Part shown: positions 36,819-46,623 of the stretch, in pieces
Layout of the letters: every line of letters begins with the position of its first letter
Numbering within the stretch: position 1 is the stretch's first letter
Assembly (NCBI RefSeq): GCF_002245355.1
Contig: NZ_NOWF01000002.1
Location: 124,001-188,000, forward strand
Reading direction: 5' to 3'
DNA from: Paludifilum halophilum
GTDB taxonomy: Bacteria > Bacillota > Bacilli > Thermoactinomycetales > DSM-45169
Length of the DNA stretch: 64,000 nt
Position numbers and translations under genes: made by a program
The notes under the pieces: generated by a model
Databases searched by the model: none
Seen by the model: the letters and a program-made list of their open reading frames with translations, nothing else
What the model was told of the DNA's origin: nothing

Positions 36819-37628
36819 ATGAAATGGATCGCCCTGTCGGCCCAAGTGATCGTCACGATCATCCTGGCTTTCGCAGGAGTTCTCCTGTTCAGCCTCGCTC
36901 TGTCTCCCTGGTTTCCCCTCGGACGATCCACCATCCCCTTGATTTTCGCCCAAAATACAGCCTTCATAGGTGCCGCTTTGGTTTCTTGGCGATGGTTTGA
37001 AAAACGGCCGATGGCAGAGATGGGATTTCGGGATCCCGCTCCTTTCTATGCTTTTCTTCGCGGAAGCGGAATCGGCCTTCTCTTGATCGGTGGTCTCTTT
37101 CTCTTTCTATGGATGACTCCCTGGATGGAGGTGACGGGATGGAGATTGGACTCGGCCACCCTCTCTTCCCTGATCTATGCGGGAATCGCTTTCCTGGCCG
37201 TAGCTATCGGGGAAGAGGTGTTTACCCGGGGATATCTGCAAACGCTCCTGACCACTCATGGAGGAACGATTGCGGGCATTGTACTCTCCTCCCTTGTCTT
37301 TTCCGCCCTTCACCTGCAAAACCCCCACACGGCAACCCTTCCCATGATCAACCTGTTTGTCGCCGGCATCTTCCTGGGAACAGCCCGTTGGATCAGCGGC
37401 AGTTTGTGGCTTCCCATCGGACTTCACTTCACTTGGAACTGGACACAGGAAACCTTGTCACTGCCGGTTTCAGGGCTTCATCTGACTTCGTCTCCACCGG
37501 TTTCGGCCAAGGAAACGGGGCCGGACTGGATAACCGGAGGTCCTTTCGGCTTGGAAGGCGGCGTCATGATTCTATTGGTGATGGCGGCTGTGATCGGCTG
37601 GTGGGTGTGGAGTGTCCGGAAATCTTAA
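36819..37628 (+). CDS. CPBP-family intramembrane metalloprotease
   Basis: Integral membrane protein of 269 residues with about 7-8 hydrophobic segments. The three Abi/CAAX-protease motifs are present: GEEVFTRGYLQ (EExxxR), FSALHLQNP (FxxxH) and HFTWNW (HxxxN). These residues bind the catalytic metal. The family cleaves prenylated or other membrane peptides and often gives self-immunity or signalling roles; the substrate here is unknown. ATG with GGAAGGAGG upstream. Its stop overlaps that of the convergent dehydrogenase by 4 bases. Confidence 0.9.
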   Translation: MKWIALSAQVIVTIILAFAGVLLFSLALSPWFPLGRSTIPLIFAQNTAFIGAALVSWRWFEKRPMAEMGFRDPAPFYAFLRGSGIGLLLIGGLFLFLWMTPWMEVTGWRLDSATLSSLIYAGIAFLAVAIGEEVFTRGYLQTLLTTHGGTIAGIVLSSLVFSALHLQNPHTATLPMINLFVAGIFLGTARWISGSLWLPIGLHFTWNWTQETLSLPVSGLHLTSSPPVSAKETGPDWITGGPFGLEGGVMILLVMAAVIGWWVWSVRKS

Positions 37629-38611
37629 TCCCGATCCGGATCGTTGATCCGGTAATCGCTAGGCCCTCCCCTTAGTTCGTCGATCAGATTTTGCGCCGCC
37701 ATTTCCGCCATACGGCCACGGGTTTCACGGGTGGCACTCCCCAGATGAGGAGCCAAGACCACCCGGTCGGATTCCTTTAATCCTTCAGCCAAGCGGGGTT
37801 CCTTTTCGTAAACATCCAAACCGGCACCGGCGATCTCCTCCTGGGATAGAGCCTTTACCAATGCCTTTTCATCCACCAAGTCCCCCCGGGCGGTATTGAT
37901 CAGATAAGCCGAGGATTTCATCGCACTCAATTCCTTACGACCGATCATCCCCCGGGTCTCCGGGGTGGAAGGAGCATGAAGGCTTACGAAATCCGCTTCT
38001 CTGAGAAGCTCATGTAATTCTCTATACTCCACACCCCATTGTTTTTCCTCCTCCCTGGAGAGACGGGTCCGGGAGTGATACAGGATCTGCATGTTGAACC
38101 CTCGAGCACGCTTGGCAACTGCCTTCCCAATCCGTCCCAAGCCGATGATTCCCAAGGTGGAACCTGTTACTTCTTTTCCCAACATAAACATCGGAGCCCA
38201 TTCGCGCCAACCTCCGGAACGATTGACCCGATCCCCCTCCGTCACCCGGCGGGCGATATCCATCAGTAAAGCCCAGGTCATATCCGCAGTCGCATCCGTC
38301 AGAACGCCGGGAGTATTGGTGACAGCGATGCCTCGCCGACTCGCTTCCTCTACATCGATGTTGTCATATCCGACGGCATAATTGCTGATCACTTTCAGCT
38401 GCGGGTTGGCATCCATCACTTCTGCATCCACTCGATCCGTGATCATGGAAAGCAACCCTTGTTTCCCCCGGACGCCTTCCAACAGTTCCGTCCGGGTGAT
38501 GACCCGGTCCTCCACCGCCAGCTGGACATCGCAATAACGATAAAGCAGGTTCATTCCTTCTTTCGGCAGCCTGCGGGAGACTAACACCTTGGGACGGTTT
38601 TCCGTATCCAC
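37625..38611 (-). CDS. D-2-hydroxyacid dehydrogenase (glyoxylate/hydroxypyruvate reductase type)
   Basis: NAD(P)-dependent reductase of 2-oxoacids. The 328 residues carry the Rossmann motif LGIIGLGRIGKAVAKRARGF and the catalytic set: Arg in NTARGDLVDE, Glu in GLDVYEKEP and His in APHLGSAT. The substrate-loop YAVGYDNID near residue 80 and the overall pattern fit glyoxylate reductase (GyaR-like), though phosphoglycerate or other substrates cannot be excluded. GTG start after GGAGGG. Confidence 0.9.
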   Translation of the reverse strand: MDTENRPKVLVSRRLPKEGMNLLYRYCDVQLAVEDRVITRTELLEGVRGKQGLLSMITDRVDAEVMDANPQLKVISNYAVGYDNIDVEEASRRGIAVTNTPGVLTDATADMTWALLMDIARRVTEGDRVNRSGGWREWAPMFMLGKEVTGSTLGIIGLGRIGKAVAKRARGFNMQILYHSRTRLSREEEKQWGVEYRELHELLREADFVSLHAPSTPETRGMIGRKELSAMKSSAYLINTARGDLVDEKALVKALSQEEIAGAGLDVYEKEPRLAEGLKESDRVVLAPHLGSATRETRGRMAEMAAQNLIDELRGGPSDYRINDPDRD

Positions 38612-38731
38612 CGGATTCCCTCCTTTTTTCCTCTAACAATCAAGGTCCCCGCGCCGGACAGAGCGGGAACCCCTCGGTGTTGTATTCGGGTCTTTTCGCA
38701 TTTCTCCATGTTTTGATTTTACCACTGAAAT

Positions 38732-41071
38732 CTAAATCCTAAACCTGTGTTTGTATTTCTGATAAAGATAGGAAACTCCGAGTAAAACCAGTCCCAAGCC
38801 GATAAATGAGAAGATCCGGTATAGAGTATCTAAGAAAGACAGGTCAAAAATAAATATTTTTAAGATGGTCATCCCAAACAGCAGGATCGACATCCAGCGA
38901 AGGATCTGCAGTTTTTTCCAAATGCCGGCCCCCATCAGGGCCAGAGAGTAAAAGAGCCACACCCCGGACAGGGTCAACCGCTGCATATTGCTTAAAGCAC
39001 GGAGGGTTTCCTGATCCGCTCCCTCCGTCGACCATCCGAGAATCATCCGGTCGAATAAGTCCCGTGTCTCCGCTGTTATCAAACATAAAAGGACTACAGC
39101 TCCGGTTAGATGAAGAAAAAGCCTCACCCCGGCGATCCAGCGGTCTTGACTGTCTGTTTCACCGGCGGACAGGCGAAAGTGGATAAAGACAACGACCAGT
39201 AGGAAAAGAAGCGCGCCGGCGCGCAGGTTTAACAAAGGGACGAATTCCTCGATCGCCATGTAGGGGATCCATCCCCACACTCCCCCTGTCACAGCTGCCA
39301 ATCCCAGGGAAACCCAGGAGGCGATCCTCAGCACCTTCAGGCGGAAGCGTCCTCCCGCCCAAGCCAGGAACAGGGAATACAAAGCCCAAGCGATCACCAG
39401 ACAGAAGGGAAACAGGCTTGACTCCGCCATCCCCGGCCCCGTAGATGCCGAAGAACCGAAATAAAGGCGGTCCGTCTCCCCTGTCAACAGGATCCACAGG
39501 AGGATGCTCCAACCGATATGCAATCCGTTTCTATACCTTTGCGCCTCTTGATCCTCCGCTCGTTGGTCAAACCAGCGGGCGGCGATCACCACGGCAACCG
39601 CCAAGGTGAAGTAATCCAACCCCCGAAGGTTGAAAAAGGGGATCACCGCCGAGAGGGAGATCGTTTGGGCAAGATCCGCTGCCAGCAGTACCGCTCCGTT
39701 GACTCCGAACAGGATCAACCCCGCGGCGATAAGAGGTCGTTTGCCGCGAAAAAGGCCGTACCCCGTCAAAAGGAGGGCTTCCAAGGACCACAAAGGCAGA
39801 GTGGCTTCAAGAGAAAACTGGATCGCCGTACCGACGGCGATTAGCGCCGCCGCCGTCAGCTCGTATTGAACAGCCATGGAGCGAGCGGTCGGTGCCAACC
39901 GGCGTTGGAGGAGGATATATGGAAGAGCCGCCGCCCATACCGCCAGACCGCTCCATTCCCAAACCGCGTACATGCCGATGACGAAAGCGGCAGAGTTGAA
40001 CCCCGCTGCCCACTGCCTCATCCATCGATGATCAACCTCTTTTCGCCGTGAAAAAGCCCGGCTGTCCAAAGCTAAAAACATTCCCCAATACAAGGTGAGA
40101 AAAAGGGACGCCACACCCCCTTCCTCAGACAAAGAGGCCGCTACCGACCAGACGAAATAAACTCCGAGAAAGGTAAGGATATAAAGGGGAATCCAGCGCT
40201 CCCTCCGAATGAACACCCACAAAAGACCCAGGGCAATCACTGTGGTATAGAGGTAGACTCCCACTTCCCCGGTATTCTCAGCCCGGAGCAGGAAAGGCGT
40301 CAGAAAACCGCCCGCCCACCCCAGGACGGAGACAGCCAGGGAATCGAATTGAAGAGCCTGTCGGATCGCCAGCCCGGTGACGGCCGTCATGAGCAGGAGT
40401 GCGGGGAAGGCAGATATCAACCCGTAAAATTGGTGGGCAGCGTAGACGGAAACATAAAGGATGGCGATGCCGCCTCCGATCAACCCCTGGGAAAAAACCT
40501 TCATCCCCTTCCTGTGGAAACGGACCCCAAAAAAGAGAAGCAACCCACCGGCGGCTCCCCCGAGACAGACGCGTACCGTCTCATGGATCCACTCCCGGTC
40601 GAAGGCGTATTTCAGGAAAAAAGCCACTCCGAGAAAAAGGGCAAGGGCTCCGATCCGGTTCAGCAGCTTACCCCCGATAAACATCTCCCATCCTTCCTTC
40701 AAAACAGAAGGCGCGGGATCCTCCCGTCCGGAGAAAGAAGGGGGACGGTCAGCAGATGAGGAAGGTCGGGCCGAAGGTGAGGCACTCTGTTCCTCCTGCG
40801 CTGTATGCGGCGAAACCCGATTTACCTCCTCGCCGGCTGAAGACTGGGAATGGGAAAACAACTCCCCCGTCGCAACCGGCACTTCTGTGCTACTGTGCCG
40901 GGCCGAGGATCGGCCTCCATGCTCCTGCCGTTTCGGAACATGATCCACCCCTTGTTGTTCCAGAAGTTCCACCCGGCGCGTCAGCCGGTAAATCATCACC
41001 CCCAGCACAGTCAGGGTGATCAGGCTTCCAAAGAACAACAAAAAAATAAGGACGATCAGAAAAGTAACCAT
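38732..41071 (-). CDS. DUF2339 polytopic membrane protein
   Basis: The 779-residue protein has one N-terminal membrane segment, a ~90-residue charged Ser/Pro-rich cytoplasmic stretch, the LKEGWEMFIGGKLLNRIGALALFLGVAFFLKYAFD block typical of DUF2339, and then roughly 20 further hydrophobic segments. Function of the family is unknown; it is found in many envelope contexts. ATG after AGGAGG. Monocistronic; a palindromic repeat element lies 28 bases upstream of its start. Confidence 0.85.
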   Translation of the reverse strand: MVTFLIVLIFLLFFGSLITLTVLGVMIYRLTRRVELLEQQGVDHVPKRQEHGGRSSARHSSTEVPVATGELFSHSQSSAGEEVNRVSPHTAQEEQSASPSARPSSSADRPPSFSGREDPAPSVLKEGWEMFIGGKLLNRIGALALFLGVAFFLKYAFDREWIHETVRVCLGGAAGGLLLFFGVRFHRKGMKVFSQGLIGGGIAILYVSVYAAHQFYGLISAFPALLLMTAVTGLAIRQALQFDSLAVSVLGWAGGFLTPFLLRAENTGEVGVYLYTTVIALGLLWVFIRRERWIPLYILTFLGVYFVWSVAASLSEEGGVASLFLTLYWGMFLALDSRAFSRRKEVDHRWMRQWAAGFNSAAFVIGMYAVWEWSGLAVWAAALPYILLQRRLAPTARSMAVQYELTAAALIAVGTAIQFSLEATLPLWSLEALLLTGYGLFRGKRPLIAAGLILFGVNGAVLLAADLAQTISLSAVIPFFNLRGLDYFTLAVAVVIAARWFDQRAEDQEAQRYRNGLHIGWSILLWILLTGETDRLYFGSSASTGPGMAESSLFPFCLVIAWALYSLFLAWAGGRFRLKVLRIASWVSLGLAAVTGGVWGWIPYMAIEEFVPLLNLRAGALLFLLVVVFIHFRLSAGETDSQDRWIAGVRLFLHLTGAVVLLCLITAETRDLFDRMILGWSTEGADQETLRALSNMQRLTLSGVWLFYSLALMGAGIWKKLQILRWMSILLFGMTILKIFIFDLSFLDTLYRIFSFIGLGLVLLGVSYLYQKYKHRFRI

Positions 41072-41098
41072 TCAAAATCCTCCTGTACCAGACAGACG

Positions 41099-41237
41099 CT
41101 AGAAGCGTTGTGATTTTAGCACATCCTTGGTGGGTCGGGGTGGGGTTCCACACTCCGTTTCGTTGTTCTGACGAGCCAAAGGCACTCCGTGTGGAACCCC
41201 ACCCTCCCGAAAACGGACTTTTTCGCAACACTTCTAG
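41099..41237 (-). repeat. Palindromic MITE-like repeat, copy 1
   Basis: 139-bp element bounded by CTAGAAG / CTTCTAG. Terminal arms CTAGAAGCGTTGTG and (reverse complement) CTAGAAGTGTTGCG pair, and an inner arm GTGGGGTTCCACAC pairs with GTGTGGAACCCCAC. A second copy in opposite orientation is at 50407-50548; the central ~95 bases are nearly identical. It has no coding capacity, consistent with a non-autonomous element or a structured RNA. Confidence 0.8.
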
Positions 41238-41259
41238 CTGTACAATCTTTTTCCATATC

Positions 41260-41290
41260 AAAAAGGAAGCGGTTATCATACCCGCTTCCT
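41260..41290 (-). terminator. Rho-independent terminator of the MFS gene
   Basis: On the minus strand GGAAGCGG..CCGCTTCCTTTTT, about 20 bases past the MFS stop. Confidence 0.85.
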
Positions 41291-41311
41291 TCCTTTCTCT
41301 GTTCCCTGTCA

Positions 41312-42526
41312 TCATTCCTGCTCCAACAACGGAATCCGCCGAATCGTCAGCCAGGCGAAAATCTGTACAAACCCCACAGCCAACACCAGCCATTTCACTT
41401 CCGACGGATCCGGCATCCGCCGAATCCACCACAGAAAAACTCCCACACTCAGAATCCGGCCTGTATTGAGGGATAATTCCCGAGCAACCACATATTCCAC
41501 CCGCAATCGGGCCGTTCGCTGGTTTTCACCGATCACGTCGAACACGACAGAAGTTAAAGGGACCATGTACACCGGGTAAAATAGAGCCGCCCCCACTCCC
41601 AGGATGATCAGTGTCCAAGTGTTAACTTCCCACATCAGGGGGAGTACTACCACCCCCATCATGACCGCTCCGAAAAGAATACTTTCATTCCGCCAACTCA
41701 TTCGCATCCATCGCCCTACTAAAAAGTAGGATATCAGAGCCACGGCGGAAGAGACAGTCAGGTATCCACCCAGGGCCAATTCACTCCCTGTGGCCACATA
41801 TACCAACAGGCTGATTAAAAAAGCGAATAAACCTTCGCGGACTCCTTGGGCAATCATGGCCAGATTCACCCAATACCAGTGGCTTTCCCGATTGAAAGTA
41901 AGACGTAAAATGTCCCGCAGCCGGTAAATGCCCCGGGCACTGCGCCGTTTCAGCATAAAACTGATCACCACGGCAACCAGAAAGACGGATAAGGAAAGGG
42001 AAAAAATGACCCGATAACCGGTCAGCTGATCCACTCGGGTAATGACCAGCCCGGATACGGCCGGGGCGACAATTCCGGCTACGGAGGTCAAAAGGCCATT
42101 GATCCCGTTGTAAATATCCCGGTTATACCGTTCAGTGATCTCAAAATACAGGACATTGTACGCCAGCCAGAAAAAGCCGGAACCGACGCCGATGAACATT
42201 CCCAGCAGGGTGACATAGCGAGGGGCGCTCGTACCCAACCACAATACCGCCAGATAAAAAAAAGCCTGCAACGCCACCCCTAAACGGATGGCGATCACCC
42301 GGTCCACTCGTTTCGCCATACGGCCCGCCCCGATAAAAGTAATGGCCATGGCGGCATAGTTGACCAGATTATACCGGCCGATCAGAGCAAAATCCTTCTT
42401 TAATTTCCACAGATACACATTGACAAAGGTGTTGGACAGCGCGGTGGAAAGTGCAAACAGTCCGCTGATGATCAGCAACAGCCATGCCGCTTTATCAAGC
42501 CGGTTCGTTTCTCCGAGTAAGCGCAT
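41312..42526 (-). CDS. MFS transporter
   Basis: Polytopic membrane protein of 404 residues with 12 predicted segments in two halves, a central basic loop (FMLKRRSARGIYRLRD) and loop 2-3 residues GRMAKRVDRVIAIR like the MFS cytoplasmic motif. The substrate cannot be assigned. The gene is alone on its strand, followed by a strong terminator. Confidence 0.82.
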   Translation of the reverse strand: MRLLGETNRLDKAAWLLLIISGLFALSTALSNTFVNVYLWKLKKDFALIGRYNLVNYAAMAITFIGAGRMAKRVDRVIAIRLGVALQAFFYLAVLWLGTSAPRYVTLLGMFIGVGSGFFWLAYNVLYFEITERYNRDIYNGINGLLTSVAGIVAPAVSGLVITRVDQLTGYRVIFSLSLSVFLVAVVISFMLKRRSARGIYRLRDILRLTFNRESHWYWVNLAMIAQGVREGLFAFLISLLVYVATGSELALGGYLTVSSAVALISYFLVGRWMRMSWRNESILFGAVMMGVVVLPLMWEVNTWTLIILGVGAALFYPVYMVPLTSVVFDVIGENQRTARLRVEYVVARELSLNTGRILSVGVFLWWIRRMPDPSEVKWLVLAVGFVQIFAWLTIRRIPLLEQE

Positions 42527-42613
42527 AATTTCTCACCAAGCATAGCTTAACCAAGTCCGCCTGGATTTACTGTGAAAACCTCGGATCCAGCTTTTTGACT
42601 TTGAACGGCTGTC

Positions 42614-43213
42614 TTATCCTCTTTTCATCCGGAGTAAGGGGCCTGCCAACAGCATGCCGGCTAAAAGTCCCCCGAGATGGGCGACTAAATTGATCCGCGG
42701 ATCGAAAAGGCTGAACACGATATTGATCGCCAACAAAACCATCAACCCTTTTCCGGTTTCGGGATCGATCGATCCCCGGCGAAACAAGTACAGATAAACA
42801 TAAACACCAAACAAGCCGTAAATGGCCCCGGAAGCCCCGGCGCTGATGACGGCGGCCTTCATCCAAACCGTGGCCAGATTACCGACGACTCCTGTCAAGA
42901 GATAAAAAAGAAGAAAGCTTCCCTTCCCGAACAACCACTCCAACTGGGGACCCAACAGATAAAGGGCGAAACTGTTAAAAAGAAAATGAAGAGCCCCGAT
43001 GTGAAGGAAAATGGGAACGATCAACCGCCACCACTCCCCTGCGGCCAACAGGTTTCCCTCTAGAGCGCCATATCGAATCAGAACTTCCGGGTTGGTGGAA
43101 CCGCCGCTGATGGTCATCAGCAAAAAGAGGAGTGTCTGAAGGGCCAAAATACCCGTGATCACAGGAAAATAAGAACGAAAGCGCCTTAAAGGCAACTGTG
43201 TATGGTTAAACAT
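42614..43213 (-). CDS. Rhomboid-family intramembrane serine protease
   Basis: A compact 199-residue rhomboid with six segments. Key residues: HFLFNSFALY (oxyanion Asn/His region), SAGASGAIYGLFG with the nucleophilic Ser, and VAHLGGLLAGML with the catalytic His. It cleaves membrane proteins within the bilayer. ATG overlaps the psd 3' end by 8 bases, so both are co-translated, linking it to phospholipid synthesis in expression only. Confidence 0.92.
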   Translation of the reverse strand: MFNHTQLPLRRFRSYFPVITGILALQTLLFLLMTISGGSTNPEVLIRYGALEGNLLAAGEWWRLIVPIFLHIGALHFLFNSFALYLLGPQLEWLFGKGSFLLFYLLTGVVGNLATVWMKAAVISAGASGAIYGLFGVYVYLYLFRRGSIDPETGKGLMVLLAINIVFSLFDPRINLVAHLGGLLAGMLLAGPLLRMKRG

Positions 43214-44105
43214 CCCTCTGTTCTCCTTCCTTCAGGGGTGGCGGTTCTTCTGCGGGAGCATGGTTGGGCACCTGTCCGACCGGTTGTCCCATCTTTAGGA
43301 TCGATCCCGGGGCCATCCCCTCATTCCATTGGATACACTCCGGTTGAAAAAGGAGGATGACCGTCGAACCGAATTCAAACCGACCCAGCTCCGCCCCTTT
43401 TTCCAAAACCTTCTTCGATGGATAGGCTCGTTTTTCCACTTGCTTCCCGCGACGGCGGTTGGTGGTGACCTCCGGATCGTAGTTCACTTTGATGCTGCCG
43501 ACATTGGTCGCCCCAACTTTAACAACAGCGACTCGACCGCACGTTCCTTCCATATAAGTGATTAAACGTTCATTTTTAGCAAAAAGACCCGGGATTTTCC
43601 GAACACCAAAGGCGTTAACAGGAAATAGCGTACCCGGAATATAGGTCAAGCTAGTCACACGTCCCTGAATCGGGGTATGGATTCTGTGATAATCCCGAGG
43701 GCTGAGATAAATCGTGAGGAACCAACCTCCTTGAAAATCCCGTACCTTCTCTTTATCACCGCCCAGGAGAGCCTCCAGGGAATACGATACCCCTTTGGCC
43801 TGCAGTAGTGTACCGTTATCAATACTCCCGATCTGAGAAATGGTACCATCCACAGGACTGGTCACGGATTCCGGATCGGAATGCACGGGCCGGGCTCCTT
43901 CTTGAAGCCCCCGTACGAAAAAATCCAATAATGATCCATACTCGGAAACCGGTCGACTGATTTGGGAAAGATCAACATCAAAACGCCGGATATAATAAGG
44001 GATCAACCGCCGACTAAAAGAAGTTCGGGCAAGACGCCCCATCCAGCGGGAGACGGTTTTTTTGGGAATCATTTGAAGCAGGGTTAAGAACAATCGTTCC
44101 TTCAT
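43206..44105 (-). CDS. psd: Phosphatidylserine decarboxylase
   Basis: Makes phosphatidylethanolamine from phosphatidylserine using a pyruvoyl group. Active-site blocks: SPVDGTISQIG, YLSPRDYHRIHTPIQG, NERLITYMEG, VGATNVGSIKV and the self-cleavage site FEFGSTVIL, where Ser of GST becomes pyruvoyl. The length of 299 suits the membrane-associated type I enzyme, and the C-terminal extension (PAEEPPPLKEGEQ) is unusual. ATG 6 bases after AGGAGG. It forms an operon with the rhomboid gene. No pssA is nearby. Confidence 0.95.
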   Translation of the reverse strand: MKERLFLTLLQMIPKKTVSRWMGRLARTSFSRRLIPYYIRRFDVDLSQISRPVSEYGSLLDFFVRGLQEGARPVHSDPESVTSPVDGTISQIGSIDNGTLLQAKGVSYSLEALLGGDKEKVRDFQGGWFLTIYLSPRDYHRIHTPIQGRVTSLTYIPGTLFPVNAFGVRKIPGLFAKNERLITYMEGTCGRVAVVKVGATNVGSIKVNYDPEVTTNRRRGKQVEKRAYPSKKVLEKGAELGRFEFGSTVILLFQPECIQWNEGMAPGSILKMGQPVGQVPNHAPAEEPPPLKEGEQRDV

Positions 44106-44192
44106 GGAGCGCCTCCTAGGCAAGAAATAGTTCCATATCCAACGAGTGATTTACTGTTTTCAGGACACAATACTAACCACGGAGGTGATAAA

Positions 44193-44576
44193 ATGGCTTT
44201 CCAACCCAAAGGGGCCCAAAACCGGCAGGCTGCTAACAAACAGTTCCAAAACGAGTTTGCTTCCGAGACGAATGCTCAACAGGTTCGTCAACAAAACCAG
44301 CAAGCGGCTCAAAATCAAGCGGCCCGAGCCGGTCAACAGGCTGGCCAAGCTGGTCAACAACGTTTCCAAACGGAATTCGCTGCTGAGACGAACGCCCAGC
44401 GAGTTCGTCAGCAAAACCAGCAAGCAGCTCAACGCCAAGCCGGTCAAGCCGGTCAACAAGCTGCTCAGGCTGGCCAACAGCGCTTCCAGACGGAGTTCGC
44501 TTCCGAGACGAATGCTCAACAAATTCGTCAAAAGAACCAGCAATCCCAAGCCAAAAAGCAGCAAAACCAGCAGTAA
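44193..44576 (+). CDS. Gamma-type small acid-soluble spore protein
   Basis: A Gln/Ala-rich 127-residue protein with three copies of a ~20-residue block, FQxEFAxETNAQxVRQxNQQ (around 18, 56 and 93), the gamma-SASP hallmark with the GPR protease target EFA(S/A)ET. Such proteins are amino-acid stores in the spore core, degraded at germination, and do not coat DNA. Three blocks is one more than in Bacillus subtilis SspE. ATG after GGAGGTGA. Strong terminator follows. Confidence 0.93.
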   Translation: MAFQPKGAQNRQAANKQFQNEFASETNAQQVRQQNQQAAQNQAARAGQQAGQAGQQRFQTEFAAETNAQRVRQQNQQAAQRQAGQAGQQAAQAGQQRFQTEFASETNAQQIRQKNQQSQAKKQQNQQ

Positions 44577-44591
44577 CGACATGATAAGGAT

Positions 44592-44630
44592 CGATCCCAT
44601 CCTGCCGGAAAGGCGGGATGGGATCTTTTT
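44592..44630 (+). terminator. Rho-independent terminator
   Basis: GATCCCATCCTGCC..GGCGGGATGGGATC-TTTTT after the gamma-SASP gene. Confidence 0.9.
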
Positions 44631-46623
44631 ATGATTCTGTCATGAACTCCTGATAATAAAGCTCTAACATCTTTTCAGCGATCGGACCGGCGGCCTTGCC
44701 TCCATACCCTCCTTCAGGGACGATGGCGGCGATGGCAACCTCAGGATCGTCCGCCGGTGCATAACAGATAAAAACTGAATTCTCCACCCGGCCGCGGCCC
44801 GGAATATCCTGTTCCGAGGTACCCGTCTTGGCCGCGACTTTAAAGGGAAAATCCTTAAAAAGATGGGAGGCAGTACCCCCGGGCTGGGTAACCTGGACCA
44901 TGCCCTTTTGAACGGTATCGAAGAATTTGGGATCGATTTCGGAACGGTTAAGTACTTCCGGCTCCACACGATCTACGGTATCACCATCCTTATCCACTAC
45001 CTTTTCAACCAATTGAGGGCGCATCCGCTTGCCCTCGTTAGCCAATGTGGCCGTGTATTGAGCCAATTGCATGGCGGTGTACCGTTGAGCCTGGCCGAAG
45101 GAGCCTAAAACCATCGCCCCGATACCCGATCGCTCGGAGATGGAGACATAGCCCTCCGTCCCATCCTGCTCCCCTTTCAAGGGAACACCGGTTTTTACAC
45201 CGAGACCAAACTGGTGCGTATAATCCTGAAACTGTTTGATACTCTTTTTTCCTTCTTTCCGGTACCATTGGCTGCCTGTCCAGGCGAAAAAAGTGTTCGC
45301 CGACTTCATCAGCGCCTTCCGGACATCTAACGTTCCGTAATTGTGGTTGCCGGAATTGTTGATCGGAGGGGTTCCCGGAGCGTAATAATAAGTACCGGGA
45401 TCCCGGAAGGTGGTATAGGGCCCAATCAAGCCTTGATCCAAGGCCATTAGAGCCGTCATCGGCTTAAATGTAGACCCCGGCGGCAATACCGAAAAGGGAT
45501 GACGGGGATACTCCTTTTCCGGGTTCGCCGTATGGCGGGCGTCATAGGGTGCCTCCCGGATCGTTCCATTTCGGATGACGGGAGTCAGATCCTTATAATC
45601 CTCCGCCGATACCGGCCCGTTCCAGATGTTAGGGTCATAATCGGGGTAACTGACCATGGTCCGAATATTGCCGGTTTTCACTTCCATCGCCACCGCGTAG
45701 GCGTTTCGAGCGTAGGGAGCCCGATGGCGTCCAGGTGCTTGGGTTCGAAGATAACTGAGGTGCTTTTTAATAAATGCTTCTGTTTCCAGTTGCATTTTTT
45801 CGTCCAAAGTCGTATACAAATCATTGCCCGGCTTTGGATGAATCTCTTTGATCACATCCACCAGCTTTCCCGAAGAGTTGACCCGGACCACCCGATATCC
45901 GTTTTGCCCCCTCAACTCGTCCTGGTAACTGTATTCGATTCCATCCATACCGACCTGTTCCCAGTCAAGATAGCCTCCTTCTTCAGGCTGATCCTGGGCT
46001 TTTTTATATTTGTTTAACGAAGCTTTAGCACCGGCAAAAGGACGTACATACCCGATGGTCTGCACGGCGAAAGTATCATCCCGGTAGTCCCGCAGCGGTT
46101 CCAGGGTGATATTGACTCCCTTGAACTGTTTGGGATGTTCGGAAATCCGTACAACTTCTTTTTCCGACAAACGATCTTTGATCTTTTTGGGATAGTAAGG
46201 AGGCTGTTTCCGGGGAACGGCATCCCCGTCGGCATTCAATCCCACATCCATCTTTTCGAGAACTTCGTCCAGGGGCATTTTCAAAGCTTTGGACAACCGT
46301 TTGGCCGTCGCTAGTTTTTCTTTTTCCGATTCGTCCGTCTCCAGATAAATGGCGGTAAACAGCGACTCGTTACCTACCAACTTCTCCCCGCTGTGGTCAT
46401 AGATATTCCCCCGGGGGGCCACGACAGGGATTTGTTTGAAATTATTCTCCGCCGCTTGCTTTTGATATTTTTCCCCCCCTCCCAGCTGAACCCAACTCAG
46501 CCGGAGAATCAACGTCACAAAAAGTAAAAAAACAATCAACCATAAAACGTGAAGACGATGGTACGTCATCTCTTGGTGTCCTACATGGCGATGCCGGAAC
46601 CTGAACATGATGGATTGATTCAA
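44629..46623 (-). CDS. Class B penicillin-binding protein (PBP2-like transpeptidase)
   Basis: Cross-links peptidoglycan. One N-terminal membrane segment (~27-47), a dimerisation domain and a C-terminal transpeptidase domain with PPGSTFKPM (catalytic Ser and Lys), KSANTFF (SxN) and KTGTSE (KTG). The start RGNIYDHSGEKL is the class B landmark. It resembles the PbpA/PBP2A elongation enzymes more than division-specific FtsI, as there is no PASTA domain. 664 residues if translation starts at TTG 46623; ATG 46608 is an alternative, and neither has an ideally spaced ribosome site. Confidence 0.92.
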   Translation of the reverse strand: MNQSIMFRFRHRHVGHQEMTYHRLHVLWLIVFLLFVTLILRLSWVQLGGGEKYQKQAAENNFKQIPVVAPRGNIYDHSGEKLVGNESLFTAIYLETDESEKEKLATAKRLSKALKMPLDEVLEKMDVGLNADGDAVPRKQPPYYPKKIKDRLSEKEVVRISEHPKQFKGVNITLEPLRDYRDDTFAVQTIGYVRPFAGAKASLNKYKKAQDQPEEGGYLDWEQVGMDGIEYSYQDELRGQNGYRVVRVNSSGKLVDVIKEIHPKPGNDLYTTLDEKMQLETEAFIKKHLSYLRTQAPGRHRAPYARNAYAVAMEVKTGNIRTMVSYPDYDPNIWNGPVSAEDYKDLTPVIRNGTIREAPYDARHTANPEKEYPRHPFSVLPPGSTFKPMTALMALDQGLIGPYTTFRDPGTYYYAPGTPPINNSGNHNYGTLDVRKALMKSANTFFAWTGSQWYRKEGKKSIKQFQDYTHQFGLGVKTGVPLKGEQDGTEGYVSISERSGIGAMVLGSFGQAQRYTAMQLAQYTATLANEGKRMRPQLVEKVVDKDGDTVDRVEPEVLNRSEIDPKFFDTVQKGMVQVTQPGGTASHLFKDFPFKVAAKTGTSEQDIPGRGRVENSVFICYAPADDPEVAIAAIVPEGGYGGKAAGPIAEKMLELYYQEFMTES

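Noticed and set aside
44160..44634. Alternative frames across the gamma-SASP gene
   Set aside because: Leu/Ser- or Lys/Ser-rich shadows created by the Gln/Ala repeat codons.
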